A DNA stretch of 64,000 nucleotides from Tetmemena sp. SeJ-2015 (GCA_027382625.1 JAJKFJ010022070.1:212398-276397); one strand, 5' to 3'; shown: positions 35,501 through 47,900, counted from the stretch's first letter. Made by a program: numbers and translations. Notes: generated by a model from the letters alone, not told the origin.

Positions 35501-35980
35501 CCATGCAACCTTAGGAGTCACTCCAAATTCTCTCATTAGAAAGTCGTGCCCAACTTAGATGTTCAGCAGCATGTCATTGAAAATAGGAGCAGCTTCATCA
35601 GTTGAAGAAATTCCACCACTGATAAATTCAAATCTCCCGCTCTTAACTAAAGATCGAAAGTTCATTAATAAAAAAGCGGCTTCAAAATGAAACAAGTTGT
35701 CTTTAACAGTCTTATTTTGATCCTCCCACCACATTTCAAAGAATTTAATCTCAGCATGGTTGAATGTGTATTAAGGGTAGCTCATAAGCGAAGCATACAC
35801 TCTATCTAGTATGGTTCTAACAAAGGTATTGTAGTACTCGTCCATTGTTGAAAGCCAACCTACGTCTTAATGAGAGTGAGGAATCATGTGAAAAGTGTAG
35901 CTATCATAGATGTATTCTTTTAGAAAATAAAGATCAAAAGGTTTTCTTTACTCTAATTGACGTACTGATCCATAGAAGAG
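32540..35980 (-). CDS. GH38 lysosomal-type alpha-mannosidase (copy 1)
   Basis: A ~200-residue uninterrupted frame starts IYDSYTFHMIPHSHQDVGWL (HxD zinc motif). It continues through EIKFFEMWWEDQNK and SGGISSTDEAAPIF to the nucleophile motif KVAWHADAFGHSLANA. The C-terminal lobe carries FYTDSNGLGMVKR and PENYYPVTTAIFIESP. It also has NDRSQAGTGFRRGQIELMFN and GMDEPINELDET, all typical of lysosomal mannosidases. The start codon was not found; the N-terminus adjoins the small gene at 36275 and may lie behind an IES. Introns or IESs break the frame near 35290, 34650 and 33560. Confidence 0.85.
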
Positions 35981-36275
35981 TTTCTTAGGACACTACCAGA
36001 CTTGATTGGTCCAAGTGAACTAGCACCAGAGTTTAAATTTGAAAGAAAATGACTAATATACAAGAGTCAAAATTTTCAGGTTTTATAGGCTGGTTTGGCT
36101 GTTGTTAAATTTATTATTGATTTTAAGTTTGTTTTTTCTTCCTCTCCTCTTCTGCCTTTTTAGTATTACTAATCTGAGAGTATGTTCTTCTTGAGGAAAA
36201 GGTTTCTTCTGCATTTGGAGGATAGAGTAGCCTTTTAATTGTATTTTCTTGCTCTTTACTTAAACTGTAATGCAT
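35950..36275 (-). CDS. Small basic/Gln-rich hypothetical protein
   Basis: The start is ATG 36275 (MHYSLSKEQENTIKRLLYPP), then a Ser/Arg stretch and a Gln-rich run. A pointer AAATTT (near 36080/36045) removes an IES and continues with NSGASSLGPIKSGSVLRNSS and MDQYVNQSKENL. It could instead be the N-terminal extension of the adjacent mannosidase. No domain is recognised. Confidence 0.5.
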
Positions 36276-36353
36276 TAAATTAGTAAGAGGTATATAAATT
36301 GCTTAAATTTAAGATATCTGACAATTATAGATCTCGAGTTTGAAATTATTAAA

Positions 36354-38240
36354 ATGGCTATTCAGTAACCCCCAGGGCTTCTGAAGCATCTAGCTGGAAA
36401 TTTTACAAAAGGTTAAGATATAACAGAGCTTTTAGTCTTTAACTCTGCATTTACTAATTCAGAATCTTATTGTTTGATATTTGAAAGGGGATAAAAATCG
36501 TTTTTAAGGCTTGGTTGCGAATGTGAAGTTAGCCCATAGTGATCCAAAAATAGTTAGCAGCCAAAGGTGTTTTATTTCAACCTTTACTGGTTTCTTAATT
36601 GTAAAATGCATAATTGCAAAAAAAATTTTATAGCAAGTTAAATATTAATTTTTTTAAAACTAATAATTTTAAAAAAGAAAAAAACTTTTATTAATTTTTC
36701 ATTATAAATTTATTACCAATTTTTAAATTTAATTAAAAAATATAAAAGAGCAATTTAAATTAAAAAATTGTTTTATCATACAAAATTTATAGCCTTTTTA
36801 CACTTATAAATATTTTTTTTATTTAAGACTATCTATGAGCACTCAATAGGAAGAAACTTAACCCTGTAGCAACATTCTTCTCGGACTCGTTTACCTTGGC
36901 ATAATAAATCAAGCCCGAGGTTGTTTTGCAAGATAAAGCAAAAGGAAGCCAGAGTAGATCTTGTTAAGTATTGCGAGACATGGATTAAATTATAATTGCG
37001 TTTTTGTATTTGGATGTAGTTGATTTTAAACTGCTACCAATTATGAAATGGACAGCATTCTGGTGAGATTATTCAAATACTCTACTTAACCTACAACCCT
37101 AAATCGTCTATTAAATAAAACCTTTTTAAATTTTCTTCTATTGAAAATTATTCTTAAAAAATTAAAATTTGGAAAAAATTAGCTTTAAACTTGTGATGCA
37201 CTTACTTCTGATAAAATCCAAAGAGTCAAACTTACTGGTTAAGAATTTTAAAACGGCCAAAATCCTCAATCTTGGGATCAAGAGATGGACTTTAAGTTTG
37301 AGACATTCAAACTCAAATATTGATGAACAATAAAGTCTTTTGCTTGATAGAGGTGAAAAAGCTTTTATTTACTTAATTTAATAAATTTATCAACAATTTT
37401 ATCGTATTGAGATATAAAAATGAATGAATAGGATCCTCTAGAAGATGATGGAGTGTGAAATAAGGCTATGTACTTATTCTATATTCTAAAGCATAACTTT
37501 ATAAAGTATCAACTTTGTTAGGAAGCTTCTTCTTATGATTTGGAACATTTGAAAAGTCAGGGAATAACTGAAGTGTGTAATTAATCTAAAAAATAAAAGG
37601 AGAAGATCAGATTTTGATATTCCCAAACAAAAAATGAAGTTTGTAGTTTTCTTATGATTTCAGTAAGGGTAAGATTCCTCCAGAGTTTGCGAATCTTGGG
37701 CAGACAAGCTCTTATGGGAAAAATGCTCCTATTTACTCTAGCAGATTAACATTGAAAAGGCAATGAGGGAAGTTGATATGTAGCCATCCTCTGATTATAT
37801 GAAAGTCAGAGACCAAAGGCGGCAAAAGCAGAACATGAATTTCTAAGTAGCAATAGCAAACCACCCCCTAGTCTAAACCTCAAAGCAATCATTAGAAAAA
37901 TAATCAAAGCATCGTTTCTCAGACTTAGCAACCACAGCATCAGAAAAATCCCTCATCTAAACATGGAAGCTAGGCTACTACTCCTTCTAATAATCAGAAG
38001 TAGTCACAACAATAGTAAATTATAAACGAATTACTCTCCAACAGGGAGTACAAACAGGAACCCAAAGAGCCTAGATAGTAATAAGATAAGAGGAGAAACA
38101 ATTAAAGAAGGATGACAAGTAAATCATCTAAGAGGAAGTAGATAAATTAGCAAAGGAGTTATCAGATATCTGAGCAACTAAGTAAATTTGAAAGAAGCTT
38201 TCTTTATAAAGCTAGATTTTCTATTCAGATAAGATTATAC
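36354..38240 (+). CDS. Fragmented locus, possible C2-like domain and Gln-rich tail
   Basis: ATG 36354 opens MAIQQPPGLLKHLAGNFTKG for ~60 codons. After ~290 bp of very AT-rich DNA (36600-36830) a second frame starts MSTQQEETQPCSNILLGLVY. A piece near 37225-37325 reads QRVKLTGQEFQNGQNPQSWD and then QEMDFKFETF, reminiscent of a C2 beta-strand pair. Downstream is a Gln/Asn/Ser-rich segment (about 37850-38120) and a Lys/Glu coil. Frames change repeatedly. It may be one gene or two. Confidence 0.4.
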
Positions 38241-38249
38241 TTATAGATA

Positions 38250-38640
38250 ATAATAGGAGTAAGAAATATCAATTATAAGATAGGTCATTTCATTTTTCAA
38301 GAATTATTTGCTTCACTCTTTAAGACTCATTACATTTCGCCTTTAATAAATATCTTTAAATTCTACTTCCTCTGCTCTCGTTGTCATCTCTCTTATCAAT
38401 TTAAAAACCAAACTTAAATCATAAGTCCTGATCTTCTATCCAGAAAAATATATAAAAATGCATTTTTAGTAAAGATTCTCTAATCTTGTTAATGCTTAAA
38501 TTAGAATATAAAAATATATAATGGATCAACTTTCTTCTTTGAGAACCCTCCTTAAAAAAGTTGCTGCTGACTCCTAAAATCAATAAACTCAAAAGGAAAG
38601 TGTCCTTCAAGCAAACCTTTTATTTTAACTTGCATTCAAT
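38250..38640. other. AT-rich intergenic stretch
   Basis: A 63-codon minus-strand frame (38419-38610) exists here but has no supporting signal. Otherwise I see no gene, RNA or repeat. Confidence 0.4.
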
Positions 38641-38712
38641 TGATTCTTAAAAGGAAATGAACTCTTCAATAGATTAGGATCGACATGCTCCCTATTATGA
38701 TTATTTTGTTTA

Positions 38713-39205
38713 ATGATGAGTCTCTGCCTTAGCAAGCTCTATGATTGCTTCAAGGCTCAGGTCCCAGTGGCACAGCAGGTGGAAATACAGGCTGCTGTAA
38801 GTGAGTCATAATTATCCTAAATATATTCATTGAGTTTTAATACGGATTGTTACTACAACTATTCTTGTATCTATTTTTTTATACTTTGCTTGTTATTTAA
38901 ACACCTTTTTAGCGAACTGTGACTATTGCTGCTATCAGGAGGTTCAATGCGGCTCTTCTGAATAGTGTTCAAAGAACTCGATGACTTTCGTGATTGTGTT
39001 GGTTTCTATTATTGTGCTGCTGGTCATTATCCTTGTGACGTGGTGCTATTTCATACATAGAAGAAACGTCAATCAAAAGAATAGGATCTAACAACATATT
39101 TTGGTAATAAGGCACCAAACAGCAATCAAAAAACATGGAGTAAGTTCAATAAGCCAATACTCTCAGTAATTCTAATCTTCGAAGATCAGACAACAGAGAG
39201 GCTGA
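38713..39205 (+). CDS. Cys-rich single-pass membrane protein
   Basis: The start is ATG 38713 or 38716 (MMSLCLSKLYDCFKAQVPVA). A GT-AG intron (about 38799-38911) separates the first exon from a Cys cluster (NCDYCCYQEVQCGSSEQCSK). Immediately after comes one strong membrane helix (MTFVIVLVSIIVLLVIILV) with a basic flank (HRRN), then a Gln/Ser-rich cytosolic tail. The arrangement is a short extracellular Cys module plus type I-like topology. The C-terminal frame is ambiguous; an alternative reads RRSDNREAEISEIQYF. Function unknown. Confidence 0.6.
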
Positions 39206-39709
39206 AATCAGTGAGATCTAATATTTTCCAATCTGATTTTCAGCTATAAATAGACTCAATATTTATTAAAGATAGAGAGAGAAGCTAATACCATTTCTTT
39301 ATAGATCGTATTTGGACTAGTCGTTCCTAAAAATATCCCCATGAAAGAGGCAGCAGTCGCTTCTTTATTAAATAATATACCAAAGTCAAGGAATCAATCT
39401 CTTTGATAAAGGCAGTTCTAAAAAAGTTTATTTGGAATTGCACTAAAAAATAAATCAAACAGATTTTGAAGACAGGAAAATATCCCGGGCCAGCCCCTGC
39501 ACCCGGATAGAAGATAAAAATGTTTTCATTATGAGAAATTAAATGCTCCAAATGTAAAGGCTCTGGACATTGAATTGATTTTAAGGCATCAACTCGTGAA
39601 AATAAACAAGTCAGATATAAAATTTAAAGTAACTTCATAAGTAAAATATACTTCAAAATTTGATAATAAACTGATAAATTTCCTTCAAAGCATATAACTA
39701 CGATAATAT

Positions 39710-42700
39710 TCATTGTTAAAATTTGTCTATCTTATCTTAGAGTACTTTTTTACTTGGCTGATACTTAGGAGGGAAGCCAAGACTTGAGTTAGTTTGATGG
39801 CTTTACTGCTTCATTGAGTTTTGTTGCGCGATCTAGTTTTATATCTAAGTATTCGTGAAAATTGGGTTATTAGCGTTAGAGTTGCTTTAATTGGCGTTGG
39901 TTGAGTTAGAAGGATTTAATTTTAATATAAAAGTATGATGATAAGGATTATGAGCAATTTCATTGAGTGGGAGATGAAAGATAGACTTGCCTGTGCTAAC
40001 GATACTTCCCTTGTGAATTTAAGAGTAAGAACCCTCTGCAATCGTCTTAGAAGCATCTCCTCCTTTCAAAGGAAGTTAATTTCCAATGGCTGAGTAAGGT
40101 CTGTTCGTGTAAGCTGTTGGAGAGGAAATAATCGAATCCTTTTTAGGGAAATGATTATTTTTTACAAGCTCATTCACACTGGCACTGTTGACAGTTTGAT
40201 GCCTTGCTTTAAATAAATTCCCTTGAGGAGGAATATTGGAGGCATAGTTTATTTGTAATGATTTGTTACTCATCGACATCATAAATAATACCTTCTATAA
40301 AATTATAAAGCTATGACGACATTGAGTTGATTCTATTCTGAATGAGCGCTGACGCAGATGGTATTCTCTACAGCAAGTTATTAGTTTGGAGTTTCTTAGC
40401 AGATTAGACTCTTTGGAGATGACTTAGAATGTTTTAGTTTTCATGAGCTGAGGAAGCAGTGAGCATGAGTTCTTAATTTAATATAATTTTTAATTTATTA
40501 TTTATGTTCTGACTGTTAGCCATGACTTGGAGTTTGAAGTCTCTTGCGAAGATTTGGGGCTAGTTTCTTCTCTGAGCCTCCACTCTCTGTTACTATACGG
40601 AGTTTGTTTTAGACTGTATCCTAAAATGCAGCTGAAAAGGGCCTTATTCTATCTGCGGATGCCTGCTTTTAAGTTGAAGAAGAGGAGTATCCGATCATCG
40701 GGTGTTGTTAAGAGGGTGCTCCACTCACTCGCTTCTGAAAGAAACTGTTAAAGTACTCTTGGTTCTATGCAGCTGTCTAATTTAAAAGTGGATTAGACAA
40801 TTTATATAAATTGCTTGTGAGATTGTTATTCTCAGTATTTGTCAGCATTAAAGCAGTTGATTAGTTATTCCCTCCAAAAAATCCACTGCCACCTCCTGCT
40901 ACTAAGGTATTATCGTCTTGATCTTTATATTGACCAACTAATCTGGCAAGATCTCTTGGCTTATCCGTTCTATGTTTTCCATCGAAAGTATTTTAAAGCT
41001 GTATTTCATTTAATTTTAAAAGTATGGTATGATTGAATAGCCTAGAGTTTGTTCTGTACTGGTTCCTTGGATTCCTGTTGTTGCTAATTTTACTTGTTCA
41101 TTTAGCTATTAAGATTTTCTATGGTTTAGGCGACTTAGCGAACTCTTTCTCGTTTATTAAGAGTAGTCATTGGCTACTGCCCTCTCATGAGGTCCTTAAA
41201 ATCCTATATATCTTCCTATTCATTAACTGTGAAGGGCCTTTTTACTCCATTATTGTCCAGATCTCGCTTTAGATAGTGTCTATAGAGTTTCTTTTTCATG
41301 TTAAGATTAGCGTGATCTAGTTGCATCTTAAGTTCCCGCATTAAGTAAACACTGATGGTGCCCTTCTCAACTGTTGAAAAGAACTAAGCTTTTATTTCTT
41401 CAAGTTATAATATTAGTAGTTCTATTTATAAATGAGTAAGTTGCTCTTAGAAGTTGTCTATGATCTCTTAGATAAGCAGCTGCCTTCGATAAAAATACCG
41501 CTAAAGAGGGGCCAGCATTCTTTTATACTTCTTGCTAAACTCGGTTTATTTAATCGAGAGTAGGTTCAAAGTTGGAGACTCCACTTTTACTGAGTAAGTG
41601 TTGGGCACATTGAAACAAATTAAAAAAGAGATAGAGAATGATAATAAATTCCATCTTCTCCAAAGAGCTTTCCCACTTCTAAATCCATGATCTTTCTCTG
41701 CTTTAAAATCTTTTGACCTATCTCGTCGATAGTCTCTATATTTTTGTAGAGACCACAATGACCCTGCTTTATTATGTGAATTTTATCAGACTTCTCTCCC
41801 TCTAGTAGCACCCACTGGTCCTTCAAGAAAGCCTATTCACAAACGAGTCAGATACAATAAGTTAAGAAGGATTTACTTACAGAATGCTCAAACACGACAT
41901 GAACATTTGAAACCACAGCAGGCAGTCCAATTGTCTCTTTCAACTTCGGCATAGAACTGCAAACGAATTTACCCAAGTCTTCTCTATCCTTCTTTATTTT
42001 CTCTTTTACCATGATATCGAAGGCTTCTTAATTCAGTAGCAGCAAGATGCAATCAGTCTTAGTCAGAGCTGAAAGCATTCGAGTGGACTTTGTAGAGTCA
42101 AGTAGAGCGATTTCACCGAAGAGTCTGTTCTTTTCAAATGTTACAATCACGTTTTCGCATTCTACTGAATATACTCCATCAGACCCGTTCTCTAAATACC
42201 TCATCATTGAAATACCTATTTAAAGAATAAGTAAGAATACTCATGTACTAGCAGGTATCTAGATCCTTCTTTACTCCCACATCTCTAGGAGTTTGGCCAT
42301 GCCAGTTGTGTTATATGAGAGTGAGGAAGCTCACTTATCCATGCAGAATCAGATAGGCAAATTCTCCTTTCTCTCCTTTTCGAAAGAGATAGGAATTTTT
42401 CTTGATTAACTACACCTTCATGATTTACAGCATTCGCTTAATCTGGATCTTGTTCAGAATTTCCAACTAACTCTTCAGTTGCTCAAAGGTTTTCAGATAA
42501 TTCACACACTCCTCTACTTCTTGCTCGTTATGGTTGGATTTGTCAAAAATTCAATTGGAAAATGATATGAATGTCTAACAGCTCGCAAACTCTCAGGATC
42601 CTTTGAAAACCAGAGTCATCCAAAAGCTAATATTAAGTTTATTTATTATCAATTACTTACACGTCTGAAATCAAATTCTGGGGCAACAATACTTTCTTCA

Positions 42701-43686
42701 CTATCATCCAAAGATAAAAAATCTTAATAAAATTAATCAGCGCTGCCCTCTGACATTTCGTCCATATCTAGCATCTTATCTGGAGGCATGAAAGTGGACA
42801 TCCTATTACTGGGTAGTTAAGTGATGAGGACATTGCTTCCTTGGCCAGGGACCCCACTCATTTGTGAACTATGCTTTCCTGGAATAGGGGTTTCCTTTGA
42901 CTCTTTCTCTTGTTAAATTGCTTGCTAAGCTCTGACTTCTTTCATATCCATTCTCCCTTTCATGTACAAAGGAGTTTATTCAAATTGAAGTTATAAAAAG
43001 AGTCTTTGGTGTAATAAAGAATCTCTTCTTAAATTCTCTCACTTTTCTTGTCCTCTCAGAAACTTCTCCTGATTCGGTTATCTGCTCGATCTTCAGCTTA
43101 TTTAGAGGTAAACCTTATAATTGCACATATAGTTGATATAAAGTGGTCAATTTTGCTTTATTTAATGGCTTTGGTGTTTTCCTTTTTAAGTTGGAACTAT
43201 GGTGCCCTACCTCAGGAACATCTGGTTTCCTCCTACTCCTGATAAAGCATTTGTCGAAGTACCTTGTCTGGGAATAGAGTTACTTGCACCACTTTCTGTT
43301 GCAAGTATACCGTTCCTACTTTCCCCGCTCGCTGATGCTAACCCATCTTATTGCAAAGCTATATTAAAGAACTTAGAATTAACTCCATCATTAGAGTTTG
43401 GGTTATTGTCGATGTCTCCTTTAGAATTTGATCCCAAGAGAGTAAACTTGTCATTATAAGTTGCTGAATTCTTCTTATCCAGGCGCTTATTCTTCTTCTT
43501 ATCCGCTCCAAAATTATTTGTCTGAGTCATTGAAGCCATGTTATTCATTCCTTAAGCTGACTATTGTGAGTGCATGGGAGGAAGAGCGGATGCAACATTC
43601 ACTCCGTAAGAGGTCTGAGACTTGTGAGTGTTCATGGGCGATTGGCCAACAGCACTTGCGTTATTCGTTGAAAGGGGCTGGCTCAT
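39710..43686 (-). CDS. Cyclic-nucleotide-binding domain protein, multi-IES
   Basis: The start is ATG 43686 (MSQPLSTNNASAVGQSPMNT) and the stop is TGA 39710-39712. Disordered Ser/Asn N-terminal pieces are joined across pointer ACTC (42972/43000) to MKGRMDMKEVRAQQAIQQEK. Then come a helix bundle and a cNMP-binding fold (LFRKGEKGEFAYLILHGQV; VTFEKNRLFGEIALLDSTKS, where FGEIALL is the phosphate-binding cassette). A second fold (VLLEGEKSDKIHIIKQGHCG; VGKLFGEDGIYY) is followed by a long coiled, Gln-rich C-terminus. ATGTCG (40274/40317) joins ..NRINSMS to MSNKSLQINY. No kinase domain is seen. The protein would be a cyclic-nucleotide sensor or scaffold. Confidence 0.8.
40274..40322 (-). other. 43-bp IES, pointer ATGTCG
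   Basis: CGACAT (+ strand) at 40274-40279 and 40317-40322. Removal joins two different frames in phase within the cNMP-binding gene's C-terminal region. Confidence 0.7.
42972..43003 (-). other. 28-bp IES, pointer ACTC
   Basis: GAGT (+ strand) at 42972-42975 and 43000-43003. Removal joins ..FFITPKT to PLYMKGRMDMKE and links the N-terminal Ser/Asn-rich part to the cNMP-binding part. Confidence 0.7.
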
Positions 43687-43908
43687 TTTATTTATTTCTA
43701 AGCTTCAAATTAATTTAAGTGCTACCCTTCTCAAGTAAGTTGTAGTTATAATTCAATTGCATAATTTTCATATCTACCCTGCCCTTGATACTTTGATGTG
43801 TCACCAAAATGATTCTGGCGCAGGTGATAATGCTAATTGAATTCTCTGCAAATCCCTTCTTGATCTGTTCTCAAATGATTATAATATAATTTCTATTCTA
43901 TAAGCAAA

Positions 43909-44571
43909 ATGAAAACTACTTTCATCACTGCAGCTCTCGCTCTCTCAGTTGTCTCAGCCAAGAAAGGCCTCCTCAAGCAGGAGCAACTCGACGACCTCGA
44001 CTTCCTCAATCAGTTGAACTACAACCTCTACAACGGATTCGTGAGAGGTCTCTATCGCGAGCACACTCACAAGATAGTTGATGAGCAATGCTTCGGAGCC
44101 TGGATCAAGGACGACATGTCTCACCTGAACGATGTGATGTACAAGTTCTTCATGTTCGAGTTCCCAATCTCTTACGAGGACTCTCTCAAGGCAGCAACTG
44201 ATGTTGTGAACCTCTTCTACATGAACCAAAGATACTGCTCTGCCTACAAGATCTGGGAGGACTTGAAGTCAGTGTGTGGCCCTGACATGATGGACTGCTT
44301 TGACCCCGAGGTGTTCCTTGAGAACGGCAAGAACGCCCTCATTCCTTTGTTCACTAGAGGAGAACAGCTGATCTCACTCTTGTTCGTAGATGAGCTGGAG
44401 ACTGACGAAGCAGTACTCGCTTCCATGGACAAATTTGGTGAAAATTTCGGATATATCATCTCCTACGTTCTCGGCTTCGACAAGCGTTTCATCACTGACA
44501 GCACTGCCGGCCACAAGCACGCCCTCAAGAGCTCAAAGAAACACTCTGGCCTCCTCAGAGGATTCTTCTGA
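43909..44571 (+). CDS. Secreted protein of unknown function, uninterrupted and highly codon-biased
   Basis: It is 220 aa, starting MKTTFITAALALSVVSA, a clear signal peptide with probable cleavage after residue 17. The mature part has a helix-rich acidic N-half (EQLDDLDFLNQLNYNLYNGF) and Cys residues in pairs (ECF-, YCSAY, VCGPDMMDCF). It ends in a basic His/Lys/Ser tail (GHKHALKSSKKHSG). Glutamine is encoded only by CAA/CAG, third positions favour C, and there is no IES or intron, all unlike its neighbours. That suggests strong expression. No known domain is recognised; it may be a granule or vacuole content protein. Confidence 0.9.
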   Translation: MKTTFITAALALSVVSAKKGLLKQEQLDDLDFLNQLNYNLYNGFVRGLYREHTHKIVDEQCFGAWIKDDMSHLNDVMYKFFMFEFPISYEDSLKAATDVVNLFYMNQRYCSAYKIWEDLKSVCGPDMMDCFDPEVFLENGKNALIPLFTRGEQLISLLFVDELETDEAVLASMDKFGENFGYIISYVLGFDKRFITDSTAGHKHALKSSKKHSGLLRGFF

Positions 44572-44945
44572 AAAATACCTTTTAAAGCCTCAATAGACTT
44601 ATAAAATGAGTGAGTGTTCAAGTTTCTTGAGTGCGATTCTCATCCTTAAATTTATCATCTAAAACAGATTTGATTCCAATTTTTTCAGTTATACAGTGAA
44701 TAGTATAAAGGAGGATATTGAATTCGAATGTTGTTTTTAAATAAAGATATTAACTAAAGTGAATAGGCTTATTTTGATCTGACTCTTCTTTTGATTTATT
44801 GTTAATAATCAGCTGCTTTAAATAATAAAACGGACTCGTATTTTAAATTAAAAAGACCCTAGTTAATAATTAAATGACCTTTTTATTTTAAACCAGAAGA
44901 ACCCCTCTCAAATATCAAATGCAAAAGATTTAGTTCCTGACTATC
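44572..44945. other. AT-rich intergenic region
   Basis: It lies between the secreted-protein stop and the likely start of the first giant surface-protein gene. No coding, repeat or RNA signal is seen. Confidence 0.5.
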
Positions 44946-47900
44946 ATGGGCTTTCTATTCTTAATCTTAGAAATACAAGCATCGTATTTGGAGATAAAAG
45001 ACTAGTCCTTCGATTAAAGCTATTTCTTGGGGAGAGGCAACAGATCAATAATTTCCTATATTTAATAAAAATAACTTTATTTTATCTTTATGCTTATTAC
45101 ATTTTAACATTTATTATTGCTTAGTTAAATAATTTATTTCCTCAGAGGACCCTAATTTATCAATCTTGATCTCCAATTGTAGCTTCGAGTGCTCATCCTT
45201 ACCACTATCGAGTATATAAAATTTTGAAATAACTGACTACTAAACCCAATCTTACGAGGAGACTCTTTTCACTATTTCTAATTCGCCATTAGTATAAGTT
45301 GAAAAATCTTTATTCAAAAATTGCTATTTAGCAAGAGATTCTTCTATCTTCAAGCTCAATAATTCTACTATTTATCTCTAGGATAATCTCTTTCAAGATA
45401 ACAATTTCACCATAATTAAAAAAAATAAATCAGCTATAATTTAGTTCTAATTTATTTTAATGGCCATTTAAAATAGTAATTATAGTAGAAATTTTAATTA
45501 AAATAGATGATTGGTTAAAATAATAAATGGAGAGTTGCAACTTCATGTCAGTTGAAATCACAGATTCACCTCCTGATCTGCAGTTTGTTCAATAGCTTAT
45601 CAAAAATTAATATGATTTTCTTCTTTAATCTTCTTCACAGCACCTCTCAGCAGTGAGATATGACTTGCCACTCATCTTCATCCTCATCGTCATCTTCATC
45701 TTCATCAAAACTTATGTCGCTTATAACTCTTGACTGAGCGCTCCCACACAAAAGTTGCAAGGATAAAAAGTTCTTAGAAATTATGCTTGATCGAATGGTG
45801 TAATTATTATTTAAATTGGACACACTCCAACTGTCACTCATTTCTTCCATTTAATTTAATATCGAATTTAATTCTCTTTCAGATTAAATTCTTAGATATA
45901 TTTACCTTATAATTTTGATTTCTAAAATGTTTTAAGATAACGCTGGTGTTTATGGTGGTGTAATATTTGCATAAAATAGTACGATCTCTTTGGTTAACAT
46001 CAGTTTCTAACAAAATATGGCTTTTGAGGGAGGATCAATTTATTTACTTGGCTCAAATAAAGTAGTCATGTCAGATGTTATTGTAAATAAATCCTTTGCA
46101 TTTGATAAAGGTGGCTTCTTAAGTTCACAGACGAGTTAAATAAATTCGGAAGATAGCCCTCAACCTTCAAATATAGTACCCTATCATTTTTTAATGGAAA
46201 TTAATCAAATTTTAGTATGAAAAAGTTTATTATGATTTAAAGTACAAGGTTTCTTTGATTAGTAAAATATTATAAATACATTATTATACTTATTAGATTG
46301 AATTGATCTTTTATTAAACATGTATTCAATTTGTATTTAGAAACTGCAAATATGATTGTGATAAGTTAACGGTTCGTAATGCTTTAAACAGGAGCTAAAA
46401 ATAGTGGAGCTGCTTTCCTTTTAAACAATACTAATTTGAGTTTCATGCTTTCTAATGCTGAGATATATCAGACCTACACTACCTCCAATTCTATCTCATA
46501 AGAATAAATTCAATCATATAAATCATGATATGTTTATTAATTTTATAAGATTAAGATGCTGCTGAGATTTTGAGTGCCATTAATTCAAAAATTATCTCTC
46601 TCTCAAATTTAACCATCAATCTCAAACTTACTTATCAGCTAATAAATTAAATCAAATTTTAAAATCATTATATGAGTTTGAATTAATTTATAGTATATTA
46701 TGTTTTAATTCTATTCTGTTTTGATTTTAATAAAATATTCTGTTTATATTTAAATAAAATATATTGAATAGCATTTGAATCAAATGCAGTCACTGATAAA
46801 CGTAGACTCAAAAGTTCAAACTGTTTTGGAATTTGTTTATAATCTAATTTTAAATCAATATTTCATTAAAAGAGCAATTCTTTTATTAAAACATCTTAAA
46901 GTAGTGCATTTTATAATCACGATTGTATGATTATTTGATTGTCTATAAAGTAAATTAACTTATCAGCTTAAAATTAAATATAGATAATTTTATTTGAAAT
47001 TATTATTTATAAATTAAAATGGAACTGGTTGACTCTCAAATATAAATATATGATGACTCATTTACTATAGATCCTTAAGAAGCATGCTAAAGTATGCTCT
47101 CTAACGAGTTTTCTAATTTCTCGCAACCAATTATTCAGAAATTAAATGAAATTCAAATTCATTAATTTCAGTTAAGTATCAAGAAAGAAAATTAAATCTA
47201 TATGGTTAAATTAATTAATCTTAAATTTATTTATTTTAAGTTAAAAATTAGTAATCAATTATTCTTATTATATTTTTGAATTCTTAATTTTTGTTAGTGA
47301 TATGGCAATATTTAAGGAAAAAATGTTTTGCTCAGATCATAAAGAAACTCCATTATAAAAAGTTATTTCCACAAGTCAGCATCTTTCGCATACCTTAAAA
47401 ACTCTTCTATTGCTATAGACTCTTCCGTATTTAGCTAGGTTTCTTCATTAGATGGTCCTCTGATAATTTGCGAGTAATGTGGTCTTATCACCTTCTCCAA
47501 TTTAAAACCCTCATTTATCATATTAAATTAATATCAATTAAATTTACTCAAATCAAAGAGTGTATCTATTTCATAAATTAATTTATATTGCCAAAAAGAA
47601 AAGTTTTAATAATTAAAACCTATCTCTTATTATAAAAATTAATCAGATTTGCGGTGCATAGTATCAACCAACTCCTCATATTTTTTGTATTTTATCAGAG
47701 ATTAATTTTAATAGAATTATGTTCTAAAATTTATAAGATTTAATTCAATAGTAACAGGGACAGAGAGTTGCGAGGGAGTGAGCTTGATATTTTAATTATT
47801 AAACTAAGTGGGGAACTTTATTTTTAAAAACTCATTCGTGGTGACTAGTAGCCAAAGCAATCTTCAATATCTCATCACTCTTTAATAGGACTTTCCTTCC

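Noticed and set aside
38419..38610. 63-aa minus-strand ORF
   Set aside because: It lies in an AT-rich spacer with no conserved motif or neighbouring coding pieces in support.
40527..40751. 74-aa plus-strand ORF
   Set aside because: It is antisense to the Ser/Gln-rich C-terminal region of the cNMP-binding gene.
41033..41272. Hydrophobic 79-aa plus-strand ORF resembling a membrane protein
   Set aside because: It is the antisense shadow of the cNMP-binding gene, whose minus-strand frame here is continuous and Gln/Lys-rich.
43199..43459. 86-aa plus-strand ORF
   Set aside because: The minus strand is continuously open with a typical Asn/Ser/Gly-rich reading frame belonging to the cNMP-binding gene.
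43954..44229. 91-aa minus-strand ORF rich in Val/Glu
   Set aside because: It is the antisense of the codon-biased secreted-protein gene, a typical mirror ORF.
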